A stretch of DNA of 64,000 nt from Aliikangiella coralliicola (lineage in GTDB: Bacteria; Pseudomonadota; Gammaproteobacteria; Enterobacterales; Kangiellaceae), in NCBI RefSeq assembly GCF_007004725.1, contig NZ_ML660167.1, positions 434,001 to 498,000 of the forward strand, written 5' to 3'. Position 1 is the first letter of the stretch. Each line of letters begins with the position of its first letter. A model generated the notes under the pieces. The model worked only from the letters and a program-made list of their open reading frames with translations. It was not told where the DNA came from and made no database searches. Made by a program: the position numbers and the translations under genes. This document shows, piece after piece, positions 33,501 through 43,300 of this stretch.

Positions 33501-34262
33501 TTTTTGCCAAACACTGTAATCAACATATTGAATTGGCAAGGCGGGTAAGTTAACTTGCCGCCCTTCTCTCAACGCATCCAGAATTAAACTAAACTCATAA
33601 ATCAAAACGCCCATCGACCAACCATCACTGATGATGTGGTGCATATTCAACAAAAACAGGTGCTTTTCCGGTTCGACCTTAATGACCATGCTTCTGATTA
33701 ATGGGCCTGTCGCCAAATTAAATGGTTTAACCGCGTCATTCAAGCAAGCTTGTGCTGCTCTTTCTTCCCTTGTTTCTGACGACTCTTCCTGACTGAGATC
33801 GATTACTTTTAATTCAAAATTTAGTTCATCCAATATGAGCTGTCGTGCGCTACCATTTTCACTCGGGAAAACAGTACGCAGATTATCATGTCTGGCAATA
33901 ATGACTTTTAACGCCTTTTCTACATGTTGAGTATCGAGCACACCTTTGATAGAGACTGCGCCGGGAATATTATAACTCGCGCTATCTGGTTCTAGTTGAT
34001 TAATAAACCAAAGTCTTTCCTGCGCAAAACTCAATGGTAGTTGGTCAAACTCACTTCGATTGAGTGGTAGTATCGGTGGTATTTGACTAGCCGTAGAAAG
34101 CTGCTGCAAAAACGAAATAATATCCGCTTTGTTATTAATAAGTTGTTCACGAATGTCTCCTGTTAAAGCACCTTTTGGGGCTTTAAATTTCAGTTCTCCA
34201 TTCTCTTGCCATAGCTTTATTTTTTTCGCTCGCAACTGTTTGAACAACGTATTAATTGTCAT
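27564..34262 (-). CDS. Two-module NRPS: docking-C-A-T-C-A-T
   Basis: 2232 aa. TubC-like docking domain 1-55; C (HHIISDGWS); A1 about 515-1020; T (Ser near 1111); C2 from about 1165 (HHIISDGWS); A2 from about 1640; T (near 2174); acidic C-terminal tail ending ELEEVSL. A1 pocket residues read as DLENIGTVI (FDLFVEEAF, TTLNVPTAF, IFGGEKL, TYGPTETTVI); I do not recognise this code. The Glu at the third position suggests a polar or basic side chain, at low confidence. A2 reads DLYNNALTY, Ala-like, and is nearly identical in DNA to A1 of the giant synthase. ATGA overlaps at both ends couple it to the KS0 protein before it and the thioesterase protein after it; AGAGGG precedes the start. No epimerase. 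Confidence 0.94.
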   Translation of the reverse strand: MTINTLFKQLRAKKIKLWQENGELKFKAPKGALTGDIREQLINNKADIISFLQQLSTASQIPPILPLNRSEFDQLPLSFAQERLWFINQLEPDSASYNIPGAVSIKGVLDTQHVEKALKVIIARHDNLRTVFPSENGSARQLILDELNFELKVIDLSQEESSETREERAAQACLNDAVKPFNLATGPLIRSMVIKVEPEKHLFLLNMHHIISDGWSMGVLIYEFSLILDALREGRQVNLPALPIQYVDYSVWQKNWLEQSGILDRQLAYWQQKLTGVSETLNLATDFPRPNTLNFDGASQTFNLDAALTNSLKGLAEQQGCTLFMTLLAAFNVLLFRYTDQQDICVGSPIANRQYGETESLIGMFVNTLALRNQVSGDESFNAFLSTVKNTCLEAYEHQDTPFEKIVDLIQPKRNMAISPLFQVMLVLQNAPMQMLDDNVQVYPLDSGVSQFELTIEFTDTAEGLVGTVDYCTALYKPKTIERLITHFDTLCRVITEQPNAKIDALDYLKQSEKKRLLINYNESQTEYPQGKCIHQLFAEQVKRTPDNIAVVFNQQQLTYQQLYDKSAQLALYLQSQGVKPDSLVALCVERSLDMLIGLYGILLAGGAYVPLDPDYPDDRLAYMLKDCEADVVLTQQKLHDKLSAFVGEQTQLIKLDVQWSEICEVTTELMSRSIKLKQEVKPNHLAYVIYTSGSTGHPKGVMVEHRSMVNHNQYAIKQFGITEADTQIQFSSISFDLFVEEAFVILNQGARLILEQKNNLLTLDYLKGMIETYGVTTLNVPTAFFHQLAISGIDLGSVDKMIFGGEKLDHLKAGEFLRRYPHVSVHNTYGPTETTVISTSILVTQSVLEKYPNVPIGKPIANTQIFILDKNSNPQPVGVPGELHIAGDGLARGYLNRPELTEEKFVTNPFYIEPNDGIEKIASSETVAAKTSERMYKSGDLARWLDDGTIEYLGRIDNQVKIRGYRIEMEEIEAELIQHPVVKDCVVVAQGESGNQHLIAFYVAKDKNINGVKNHEQANSELRAHLQQRLPEYMLPTALVCLDKIPLTPNSKVDRRALESYQVTIESSQVYLAPRNETERQLVDIWADVLNLQSAKVGINDSFFEMGGHSLLATQLISKVRSKFDIELPLKALFENTSVAGFSQLIVNAEKSQIPAIKPVDKTQYDRLPLSFAQERLWFIDQLEPGSVGYNAAGALSIEGKLDVEELESAFNLIIERHDNLRTIFPSENGKAQQVILEKLEFKLDYLDLSEITDPKERDTRAKKYCLQEATKPFDLTKGPLIRGKVIKFSQQQHILLLNMHHIISDGWSLGVLLAELSSIMNAFALGQTPELPELPIQYVDYSVWQKNWLEQGGVLQQQLSYWRKKLAGVPESLDLATDFPRPSVQSFAGDSESFVLNSQLTRALSKLAESKGCTLYMALLAAVKTLLYRYTGQADICVGSPIANRQYGETEKLIGMFVNTLALRSQFDDKDNFNNILSKVKNTCLEAYEHQDTPFEKIVEVVQPKRNLAMSPLFQVMVILQNTEMEVLDQQIKPYELETSISNFDLTFEFTENADGLAATIEYSTALFKSQTIKRLVRHFSELCKAIIAQPENNLTELRYTDEVETQKLLKDFNHTQASYPKGKCLHDLFAEQVKREPEKIAVSFNQTELSYQQLFEKSTTLALYLQQQGVKPDNLIGLCVDRGPDMIVAMLGILQAGGAYVPLDPDYPDDRLSYILKDSQAKILLTQASLKERLSTFDGAQNRQLIELDQQWSDIEAEAARLTEQAIELKQTANENNLAYIIYTSGSTGQPKGVAIEHHSPVTLVHWGSEVYSQEELAGVLASTSICFDLSIYEIFLTLANGGKIILAPNALELPNLADKDSVTLINTVPSAMEELVRLNAIPDSVKTINLAGEPLLPTLVDKIYDNSQVSKVYDLYGPSEDTTYSTFILREKNAPQSIGRPIANTQVYLLDKHQNPQPIGVPGELHIAGDGLARGYLNQPALTDEKFIDNVFNPGTRLYKTGDLARWLDNGTLEYLGRIDTQVKIRGFRIEIGEIEAQLNSHPKIKESVVVAQGESGSKQLVGFYVVEDVNQAMTNDDLKVYLQQSLPEYMIPATFVVLDSIPLTQNGKINRRALENEKVSFESSRDYLAPRNEMEKQLVEIWAEILNLQVEKIGVNDNFFELGGHSLLATQLVAKIREQLVVDLPLKTLFDVYSLADSADAIKAIKEQSEQMLDVKVDESELEEVSL
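27922..29398 (-). repeat. Duplicated Ala adenylation segment, copy 2
   Basis: Partner of 17615-19106, in the second module of the 2232-aa NRPS. A third, diverged relative lies in the thioesterase-containing NRPS (about 24400-25970). Confidence 0.85.
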
Positions 34263-37228
34263 AGCGCGCCCTCTTCGAATTCAGCGTCTAACTCGTCATC
34301 AACGTCGACTTGTTCTTGTTGATATTTGATTGACTCAATGACTTCGGCTGCACCAGCAATAGTGCTCACATCAAGAAAAGCCATCAAGGGTAAATCAATT
34401 TGCAACTGGCTACGGATCTTAGATACAAGCTGAGTAGCTAACAAAGAGTTTCCGCCCATCTCAAAGAAGTTGTCATTTACGCCTACTTTTTCAGGATCAA
34501 TATCAACTGCCTTCGCCCAAATCTCAACGAGTTGTTTTTCAGTTTCGCTAGTGGGTGCTTGATAGGTTTTACTTGATTCATAATCTGATGGGTCAAACTT
34601 TTCTATTTCTTCGTTGATGATTGATTGTTGAGAAATTTTTGGCCCATCTAATTCTTGCTCGTCACTACTCGACAACCAGTACCTTTGTTTCGCAAAAGGA
34701 TAAGCCGGTAAGGAGGTTCGTTGAACCGACTTCCCTTGCCAAATCTCCATCCAGGGAACGAACACACCATTCGTCCACAACAAAGCAACCTGCTGCCACT
34801 GAGCCGTTTGAACACTCTCCCCAACCATCTGGCTCGCCATTTCTTCAGTGATGGAATCCACCAACGGATTTTTTTCTGCCTGGTTTAAGTCACAGTGATA
34901 AATGCCCCGACTTTCAAACTCGCTGGCTTTACCTTGCCCATTCAGAAAGTTGGAGTCCTTAATCAAAGTCAACTTATTAAGTAATTCATCAGCCGATGTC
35001 GCAATCACCGCCAACCTTTCTGTCATCGCCTCCCGACCAGTCTGTAAACTGTAAATCAAATCTGCAAATTCAACGTCCGATTCAGCTGTAAGAAAATCAA
35101 TATACCGGTCAACATAATCGGCCAGTCGAGCCCGGTCCTTCGCTGAAAGAATAAATAACTGCGCCTGATTGACCGCAGCAGTTTCCTGTTGAAGATGATT
35201 GTTTTGTTTCGAGGTGACATACTCCTCCAACACAATATGGACATTCGCCCCGCTATCGGCAAAGGAATTAACCCCTGCACGAATAAGCCTGTCCTGCTCC
35301 CCGCGAATGCCCTCAAACTCGATTGCATGGTCCGCAATATAAAGCGGGTGGGATTTCTGCTTGATATCAATAAAATCACTCACCTGACGTTTCGTTATCG
35401 TCGCCGGGAATCTCCGGTGCTTCAGCGACAACGCCACTTTTATCACACTGGCAATCCCACTCGCCGGCTCAAGATGACCGATATTGCCTTTTACACTGCC
35501 TAATGCACAATGTTTATGGCGATTGGGTTTATGGCCTGGCTTCTGCCCCTTAAACACATTCTTAATCCCTTCAAACTCAAACGAGTCGCCCCATTTGGTT
35601 GAATAACCATCCACTTCAATATAATCGATTGTTTCCGGATTAATACCTGCCTTGTCATAACAATCCCCTATCACCCGGGTTATCGCTTCATGTTTAATTT
35701 CCGACAGGTCATTAGCACCACCCCGGTTATTCTGATGACAGGCTTTTATCACCCCGTAAATGCGATTGTTATCTCGCTCAGCATCGGCCAGGCGTCTTAA
35801 TATCACCACACCAACCCCTTCTCCCCGGGTAAAACCGTTGGCATTATCATCAAACACACCACAGGTCCCATCCGGGGATAACATCCCATACTGCGAGCCG
35901 GTGATATAGTCATTCACAAACAGGTTCAGACAGACACCGCCCGCCACTGCCACTTCACTTTCCTGGTTCAGCAGTGAATAGTAAGCCCGGTTAATCGCCA
36001 CTGCCGAAGAAGCGCAATTGGTATTAATCGATTCACTCGGTCCACAGAAATCAAACAGGTAGGATAGCCGGTTGGCCAGGTAATAGGTCGGACTCGATGA
36101 GTTAAACAGCGGGGCATTCTCTATCTGGCCTGCATGGTCTCTTAAGTACTGCTCATACTCAGCATATTCATAACCGATAAACACCCCGGTATTGGAGCCG
36201 CGCAGACGCCCCGCATCTATCCCGGCATCTTCTAACCCCAGGTAGACCTGTTGCAATAACAAACGCTCCTGGGGGTCGAGCACTTTGGCTTCATCGGCTG
36301 ACAGGTTAAAAAACGTTGGGTCGAAACAATCCACATCCTCAATCAGCGCGCCCCATTTGGTTACTGTCTTTCCCGGTGTCGGGGCTTCGGCGTAATGTTC
36401 TTCCCAGTCCCAGCGTGACTTGGGGATTTCTCGAATACTATTTTTCTCTGTTACCAGGTTATTCCAGAATGTCCTGGCATCGGGGGCATCGGGAAAGTGG
36501 CAGCTTAATCCGACTATCGCAATGTCCATTGTTTGCAACGGATGCTGGCGCGCAATTTGATCATTTGTCAGCGAAGTTTTTTCAATCGGTGATTTGAGAA
36601 AGTTTTTTTCAATCGACTCAGCACTATTAGATATCCCATAATGCGCCATTAAATCGTCGAAATGATTAGCAACTAAAACCTCAACAACTTCGTCAACATT
36701 TGCAAATGATCGACTCCCTAAATCCACTGAGTATTTTTCTTCAATGTAGTTTAATAAATTTTGAAGTGCCGGTTGACGGTTCGCTTTTCTACTATTATTT
36801 CTTCGCAAAGACTGTTGTCTTAAAGTTTGTGAATTTCGTAATTTAGCCCGACTAGTCTGCTGATGTACTTGAGAACTAGCATTTCTCTGCAATTCAATAC
36901 TCGACAGATCAAGCTCACTAGCGTTTTGTCCAGCTGTTTGAATGTCTACCTGACTTTCAACCTCCACAGCACTGTCATTTTCGACAAGACTTTCTTTAAT
37001 CGTGCTAGCCAATTCGCTAACAGTGTTAACATCAGTAAATTGTGCAGGAGTAATCGACACGTCGAATTTTTTTGATAAATTAGTCATCAATTCCATGGTA
37101 ATGATGGAATCCATTCCGAAACTTTCAAATTCAGCGTCAACATCTAATTTGCCCGCGGGCATTTTTAATGTTGATTCAACTATCTTGCTTACTTCGCTTA
37201 ATACATTTAGCTCTGCCGCCGCCTGCAT
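34259..37228 (-). CDS. ACP - non-elongating KS - PCP bridging protein
   Basis: 989 aa. ACP 1-85 (FGMDSIITMELM, Ser41); a carrier-like half segment without serine (NLLNYIEEKYSVDL, then DEVVEVLV); KS with nucleophile TNCASSA (Cys405) but EVDGYSTKWGD where EAHGTGTxLGD is expected, so Asp540 replaces the catalytic His; the later NIGH motif is intact. Such KS0 domains pass a chain on without extending it. Then a post-KS linker (SLPAYPFAKQRYW), a PCP (GGNSLLA, Ser928) and an acidic tail ending AEFEEGAL. Start: ATG at 37228, seven bases after GAGGAG; an upstream in-frame ATG at 37264 lacks such a site. It is a paralogue of the first third of the 3221-aa protein and feeds the next NRPS through an ATGA overlap. 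Confidence 0.93.
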   Translation of the reverse strand: MQAAAELNVLSEVSKIVESTLKMPAGKLDVDAEFESFGMDSIITMELMTNLSKKFDVSITPAQFTDVNTVSELASTIKESLVENDSAVEVESQVDIQTAGQNASELDLSSIELQRNASSQVHQQTSRAKLRNSQTLRQQSLRRNNSRKANRQPALQNLLNYIEEKYSVDLGSRSFANVDEVVEVLVANHFDDLMAHYGISNSAESIEKNFLKSPIEKTSLTNDQIARQHPLQTMDIAIVGLSCHFPDAPDARTFWNNLVTEKNSIREIPKSRWDWEEHYAEAPTPGKTVTKWGALIEDVDCFDPTFFNLSADEAKVLDPQERLLLQQVYLGLEDAGIDAGRLRGSNTGVFIGYEYAEYEQYLRDHAGQIENAPLFNSSSPTYYLANRLSYLFDFCGPSESINTNCASSAVAINRAYYSLLNQESEVAVAGGVCLNLFVNDYITGSQYGMLSPDGTCGVFDDNANGFTRGEGVGVVILRRLADAERDNNRIYGVIKACHQNNRGGANDLSEIKHEAITRVIGDCYDKAGINPETIDYIEVDGYSTKWGDSFEFEGIKNVFKGQKPGHKPNRHKHCALGSVKGNIGHLEPASGIASVIKVALSLKHRRFPATITKRQVSDFIDIKQKSHPLYIADHAIEFEGIRGEQDRLIRAGVNSFADSGANVHIVLEEYVTSKQNNHLQQETAAVNQAQLFILSAKDRARLADYVDRYIDFLTAESDVEFADLIYSLQTGREAMTERLAVIATSADELLNKLTLIKDSNFLNGQGKASEFESRGIYHCDLNQAEKNPLVDSITEEMASQMVGESVQTAQWQQVALLWTNGVFVPWMEIWQGKSVQRTSLPAYPFAKQRYWLSSSDEQELDGPKISQQSIINEEIEKFDPSDYESSKTYQAPTSETEKQLVEIWAKAVDIDPEKVGVNDNFFEMGGNSLLATQLVSKIRSQLQIDLPLMAFLDVSTIAGAAEVIESIKYQQEQVDVDDELDAEFEEGAL
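34620..36525 (-). repeat. Duplicated KS0 and linker segment, copy 1
   Basis: About 1.9 kb nearly identical to 44400-46305 at a constant offset of 9780 with no indel seen. It covers the KS0 and its post-KS linker and stops sharply at both ends. Confidence 0.88.
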
Positions 37229-37235
37229 TTTAAAT

Positions 37236-37241
37236 CTCCTC
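37236..37241 (-). promoter_or_regulatory. Ribosome binding site deciding the KS0-protein start
   Basis: GAGGAG on the minus strand, seven bases before the ATG at 37228. It argues for the internal start over the in-frame ATG 36 bases upstream (37264), and the paralogous protein also begins at the equivalent ACP residues. Confidence 0.75.
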
Positions 37242-37334
37242 TTCTGGGAAGTTTCGTAAATCAACTTTGATAAAGTTCACTTGTTTTATAAAATAATTTT
37301 TGCTTGATTAGATCGTGTTTACCGAGAACGACGA

Positions 37335-40300
37335 CTATAGTGAGATTTCTTCAAACTCAGTATCGCTATCGATAACGTCAGAATTACTCTTTTCGATATC
37401 AATCATTTGTTCTGTTTGAGCCTTAATAGCTTTGATAACCGATGCGATATCTGCCAAGTTATTGACATCAAATAAGACTTTTAAAGGTATATCTACCGCT
37501 AGTTGTTCGCGGATCATTGAAATGAACTGAGTAGCAAGTAAAGAATGCCCGCCAAGTTCAAAGAAATTATCATTGATGCCAATCTTCTCTGATTTAAGGT
37601 TGAGTAACTGCCCGCAGATAATTGTGAGTTGCTGTTCAATTTCGTTACTTGGCGCAACATACTCATTAGTCGATGCTATGCTTATTGGCATCTGCTCAAG
37701 CGCGCTGCGATCAACTTTTCCGTTGGCTGTTAACGGAATCGCTTTAAGACCAGCAAAAGTTGCGGGAACCATGTAAACCGGTAGAGTTTGCTGTAAGTGT
37801 GCCTTCAGTTTTTCGGTTGAAACGCTGGTAAAATCCCCCGTCTCACTATCAATAGCCAGATAAAATGCTACTAACTGAGGATTACCATTATGTTCCTGAA
37901 CCACAACCACACTGTCTTTTATTTCAGGATATAAATTAAGCTGAGTTTCAATTTCACCCACTTCAATTCGAAATCCGCGAATTTTCACCTGGGTATCTAC
38001 TCGACCTAGATATTCAATCGTGCCATCTACTAACCAGCGAGCCATGTCACCGGTTTTATACAAACGAGTACCGGGATTAAATACATTGTCGATAAACTTT
38101 TCATCGGTCAATTCAGGTTGATTGAGATAACCTCTCGCTAACCCATCACCGGCAATATGTAATTCGCCGGCAACTCCAACCGGTTGTGGATGATGATTAG
38201 CATCCAGAATATAAACTTGAGTATTTGCTATCGGACGACCGATATTCTGAATCGGGAAATCCCCTTCGATTGGGAATGACGTGGCCACAACCGTCGATTC
38301 TGTTGGGCCATAATTATTCACCACGGTAAATGGATAATTTTTATCTTCATACTTTGATAACTTATCGCCGCCAATTAACAGGTATTGTAATTTCGTTTGC
38401 TCGGCCTGTTGGCTCTTGCCGTCAAATTGTTGCAGCAGCTGTTGCGCGATTGGGGTGACCAGAAAGCTATGAGTGATTTCATTATCAATAATCAACTGGT
38501 TCAGTTGCCCAATATCTAAACTCAACTCATTAGGCACAATCACCAGACTGGCTGAATGCAATAAATAAGGCCAGATTTCCCAGGTGGCCGCATCAAATGC
38601 AATGTTCGCGACTTGAGTCGCCCGACTTTTCTCGGTTACTTCAAAGGCTTTTTTATGCCAGGCACAAAGTGACTGCAGACTTTGATGTTCAACCATCACC
38701 CCTTTCGGTTGACCGGTTGAACCTGAGGTGTAAATCACATAAGCCAGATTATCCGGCTTAACTGTTTGGCGTAATTTGAACGACTGCTTTTTAAGCTTGG
38801 CAACACGATGACTGATTGTCGACCAGTTATCCAGGTCAACTAACTGGGTTTCATCAGCAACCAGCTTGTTCAGTTTGTCTTGCAATTTTCCCTGGGTGAG
38901 TACAATGCTGGTCTCATTGTGCCGGGAAATATCTTGCAGCATATAACTCAAGCGCTCTTCCGGGTAATTGGGATCTAACGGCACATAGGCACCGCCTGCT
39001 TGCAAAATTCCCAGCATACCAACGAGCATATCCAGTGACCGTTCTACGCACAATCCTACCAGGCTATCGGGTTTGACACCTTGCCCTTGTAAATACAACG
39101 CCAGCTTGCTGCTTTTCTTATACAACTGCTGATAACTCAGTTTTTCCTGGCCAAACACCGCCGCAATTTTGTCGGGGTGACGTTTAGCCTGTTTAGCGAA
39201 TAATTGATGAATACATTGTTTACGCGGATAACTCATTTTGGTTTGATTGTTATCAACGAGCAACCCTTGTTTTTCAGAATCACCTACATAGTCCAGAGCT
39301 GCAATTGGCGTATCTGGTTCATTCATCAGTACTTGGCACAAAGTCGTAAAGTGTTCAACCATGCGAGAAATAGTCTCTGGTTTAAACAACGCCTTACAGT
39401 ATTGAATGGAACCACTTAAGCCATTCTCGACTTCAGCAAACTCAAACGTCAAATCAAACTGACTGATTTCATTGTCTAATGAAAAATCTTCAATTTCGAA
39501 AGGAAGATTTTGTTTTTCTACCTCACCGCGTTTCGTTCTATCAAGGTCTGTGTTTTGCAAAACAAACATCACCTGAAATAATGGGCTCATTGCCATATTT
39601 CGTTGCGGCCTCAGCAAGTCCACAATCTTTTCAAACGGCGTATCCTGATTTTCGTATGCCTCTAAGCAAGTATCTTTAACTTTCGAGACTAAGTCAGCCA
39701 AAGTGTCCTGGTCTTTTATTTGGCTTCTCAAAGCTAGCGTGTTGACAAACATGCCGACTAATTTTTCAGTTTCACCATATTGACGATTTGCAATAGGACT
39801 ACCAACGCAAATATCTTCCTGGCCGGTGTAGCGATACATCAACACTTTAAAAGCAGAAAGCAAAGTCATATAAAGCGTGCAACTGTGTTTTTCTGAAAAT
39901 TGTTGTAATGACTTTGTCAGTTGGCTATCAAACGAAAACGATAGATTAGCCCCGGTAAAACTTTGTACGCCAGGTCGCGGAAAATCAGTCATTAAATTTA
40001 AACTTTCAGGTAAACCTGCCAACTTTTCTTGCCAATAAGCTAGCTGCCGCTTTAATACCCCTTCATTCTCTAACCAGTTTCTTTGCCATGCACTGTAGTC
40101 CGCGTACTGAATTGCAAGTGGCGGCAAGGAGATCGACTTATTTTGTTCTGGATGGTATTGGCTTAGTTCATTTAAGATCAATTCAAATTCATTAATGAGT
40201 ACCACCATAGACCAGCCGTCACTGACAATATGATGCATGTTGAGCATAAGAACATGTTCTTGTGCCGCAAGCTTGATCACGATTCCTCTGATAAGCGGCC

Positions 40301-43300
40301 CAGTTGCCAATTTGAATGGCTTGATTGCATCAGCCTGGCAGAGTTGAATCGCCTTTTTGTGACGTGTTTTTCTGGCTTTACAATGGCTAAAATCCGCTCG
40401 CTCCAATTTGAAACTGAATCCTTCTTGTATCAATTGTTGGGCTTGACCATTTTCAACTGGAAAAGTTGTACGCAAATTTTCGTGACGTGCAATAATCAGA
40501 TTAAATGCCTGCTCTATCAGGTTAATATCAATATCGCCCTTAAGAACAACTGCACCAGGAATATTGTAAGTTGCATTGTCGGATTCCAGTTGATCAATAA
40601 ACCAGAGTCTTTCCTGCGCGTAACTTAGCGGTAAGCTTTCTAGCTTTGAGCGGTCCACTGGAATAATGGCAGGCGTTGCTTGTTCTTCACACTGACTGAT
40701 TATCTGCGCTAATGCTTTGATGCTGCCATGTTCAAATACAGCTTTTAGTGGTAACTCAATTTTTAGTTCACTGCGAATCATTGAAATAAGTTGAGTCACA
40801 ATGAGAGAGTGCCCGCCAAGTTCAAAGAAATTATCATTGACACCAATATTTTCAGAATCCAGATTCAGTAGCTCTCCCCAAATAGTCACTAGCTGTTTTT
40901 CTATTTCTGTAGTTGCGGCTGAAAAAACTTGAGTCGACTCAATATTAACGGTTCTTTTTTCTAAACTTTTACGATCAACTTTTCCGTTAGCCGTTAATGG
41001 AATCGCTTTAAGACCAGCAAAAGTTGCGGGAACCATGTAAACCGGTAGAGTTTGCTGTAAGTGTGCCTTCAGTTTTTCGGTTGAAACGCTGGTAAAATCC
41101 CCCATCTCACTATCAATAGCCAGATAAAATGCCACTAACTGCGGATTACCATTATGTTCCTGAACCACAACCACACTGTCTTTTATTTCAGGATATAAAT
41201 TAAGCTGAGTTTCAATTTCACCCACTTCAATTCGAAATCCGCGAATTTTCACCTGGGTATCTACTCGACCTAAATATTCAATCGTGCCATCTGCTAACCA
41301 GCGAGCCATGTCACCGGTTTTATACAATCGAGTACCAGGATTAAATACATTGTCGATAAACTTTTCATCGGTCAATTCAGGTTGATTGAGATAACCTCTC
41401 GCTAACCCATCACCGGCAATATGTAATTCGCCGGCAACGCCAACTGGTTGTGGATGATGATTAGCATCCAGAATATAAACTTGAGTATTCCCTATCGGAC
41501 GACCGATATTTTGAATCGGGAAATTCCCTTCAATTGGGAATGACGTGGCCACAACCGTCGATTCTGTTGGGCCATAATTATTCACCACAGTAAAGGGATA
41601 ATTTTTATCTTCATACTTTGATAACTTATCGCCGCCAATTAACAGGTATTCTAATTTCGTTTGCTCGGCCTGTTGGCTCTTGCCATCAAATTGTTGCAGC
41701 AGCTGTTGTGCTATTGGTGTGACCAAAAAGCTATGGGTGATTTCATTATCGACAATCAACTGGTTCAGTTGCTCAATATCTAAACTCAACTCATTAGGCA
41801 CAATCACCAGACTGGCTGAATGCAATAAATAAGGCCAGATTTCCCAGGTGGCCGCATCAAATGCAATGTTCGCGACTTGAGTCGCCCGACTTTTCTCGGT
41901 TACTTCAAAGGCTTTTTTATGCCAGGCACAAAGTGACTGCAGACTTTGATGTTCAACCATTACCCCTTTCGGTTGACCGGTTGACCCTGAGGTGTAAATC
42001 ACATAAGCCAGATTATCCGGCTTAACTGTTTGGCGTAATTTGAACGATTGCTTTTTAAGCTCGGCAACACGATGACTGATTGTCGACCAGTTATCCAGGT
42101 CAACTAATTGGGTTTCATCAGCCACCAGCTTGTTCAGTTTGTCTTGCAATTTTTCCTGGGTCAGAACAATGCTTGTCTCATTGTGCTGGGAAATATCTTG
42201 CAGCATATAACTCAAGCGCTCTTCCGGGTAATTGGGATCTAACGGCACATAGGCACCGCCTGCTTGCAAAATTCCCAGCATACCAACGAGCATATCCAGT
42301 GAGCGTTCTACGCACAATCCTACCAGGCTATCGGGTTTGACACCTTGCCCTTGTAAATACAACGCCAGCTTGCTGCTTTTCTTATACAACTGCTGATAAC
42401 TCAGTTTTTCCTGGCCAAACACCGCCGCAATTTTGTCGGGGTGACGTTTAGCCTGTTTAGCGAACAATTGATGAATACATTGTTTGCGCGGATAACTCAT
42501 TTTGGTTTGATTGTTATCAATGAGTAACCTACGCTTTTCATCAGCGTCGATGATCGGATAGTCACCGATATTCAAATCAGGTGAATTAGCAATTTCCTTG
42601 AATAAGACACAATAATTTTCAAACAAACGTTGAATAGAATCTTGAGAATAAAGATCTGAGTTATATTTTAAGTAAGCACTAAATGACTCTTGATCTTCCG
42701 AAATTTCCAAACCCAAATCAAAGTCACCTTCTTGGCTTACTTGGTTTAGTGTTTCAATTTCTAGCGCTTCAAGATGTGGAAACAATGAATAGTCTGCTTC
42801 CGGCACAAAATTGTGGTAAGCGTAAGACACTTGAAAAACTGGATTTTTCTCTCCTTGATTTAACTGTAGCCTTTCCAACATCAAAGGAAATGGATAACTG
42901 GAATGATATAACGCATCCAACATATTCGACTGCACATTACGAAGAAACGCTTTGAATTTAAGGCTGGGTGAACAGTTGTTACGCAATGGCAACATGTTAA
43001 TAAAATAACCAATTTCATTAGCGAATTCTCGCTCGGTGCGTCCCATTACCGGCATCCCGATAATGATATCTTCTTGACTGGTATATTTATGAAGCAAGAG
43101 TTGAAATACAGCCAGAAATATTGCTGAAGGTTGTACCGATTGTGACTGAGAAATTTGATGAACCCATTGTGCAATTTCGGCGGGCAACTCTTGAATGAGT
43201 GTTTTACCCTCAAAGGTTGTTGTCTGTGTTTTAGATGTTTCGCTAAATAATTCAAAACTGGGCAATTCACCACTGAGCTGCTGTTGCCAATATTCTCCAT

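Noticed and set aside
37229-37264. Upstream ATG as start of the 989-aa KS0 protein
   Set aside because: No ribosome site at that ATG, while GAGGAG is ideally placed for the one at 37228.
40230-40628. Plus-strand open frame of 132 codons
   Set aside because: Lies opposite a condensation domain and has no recognisable protein features.
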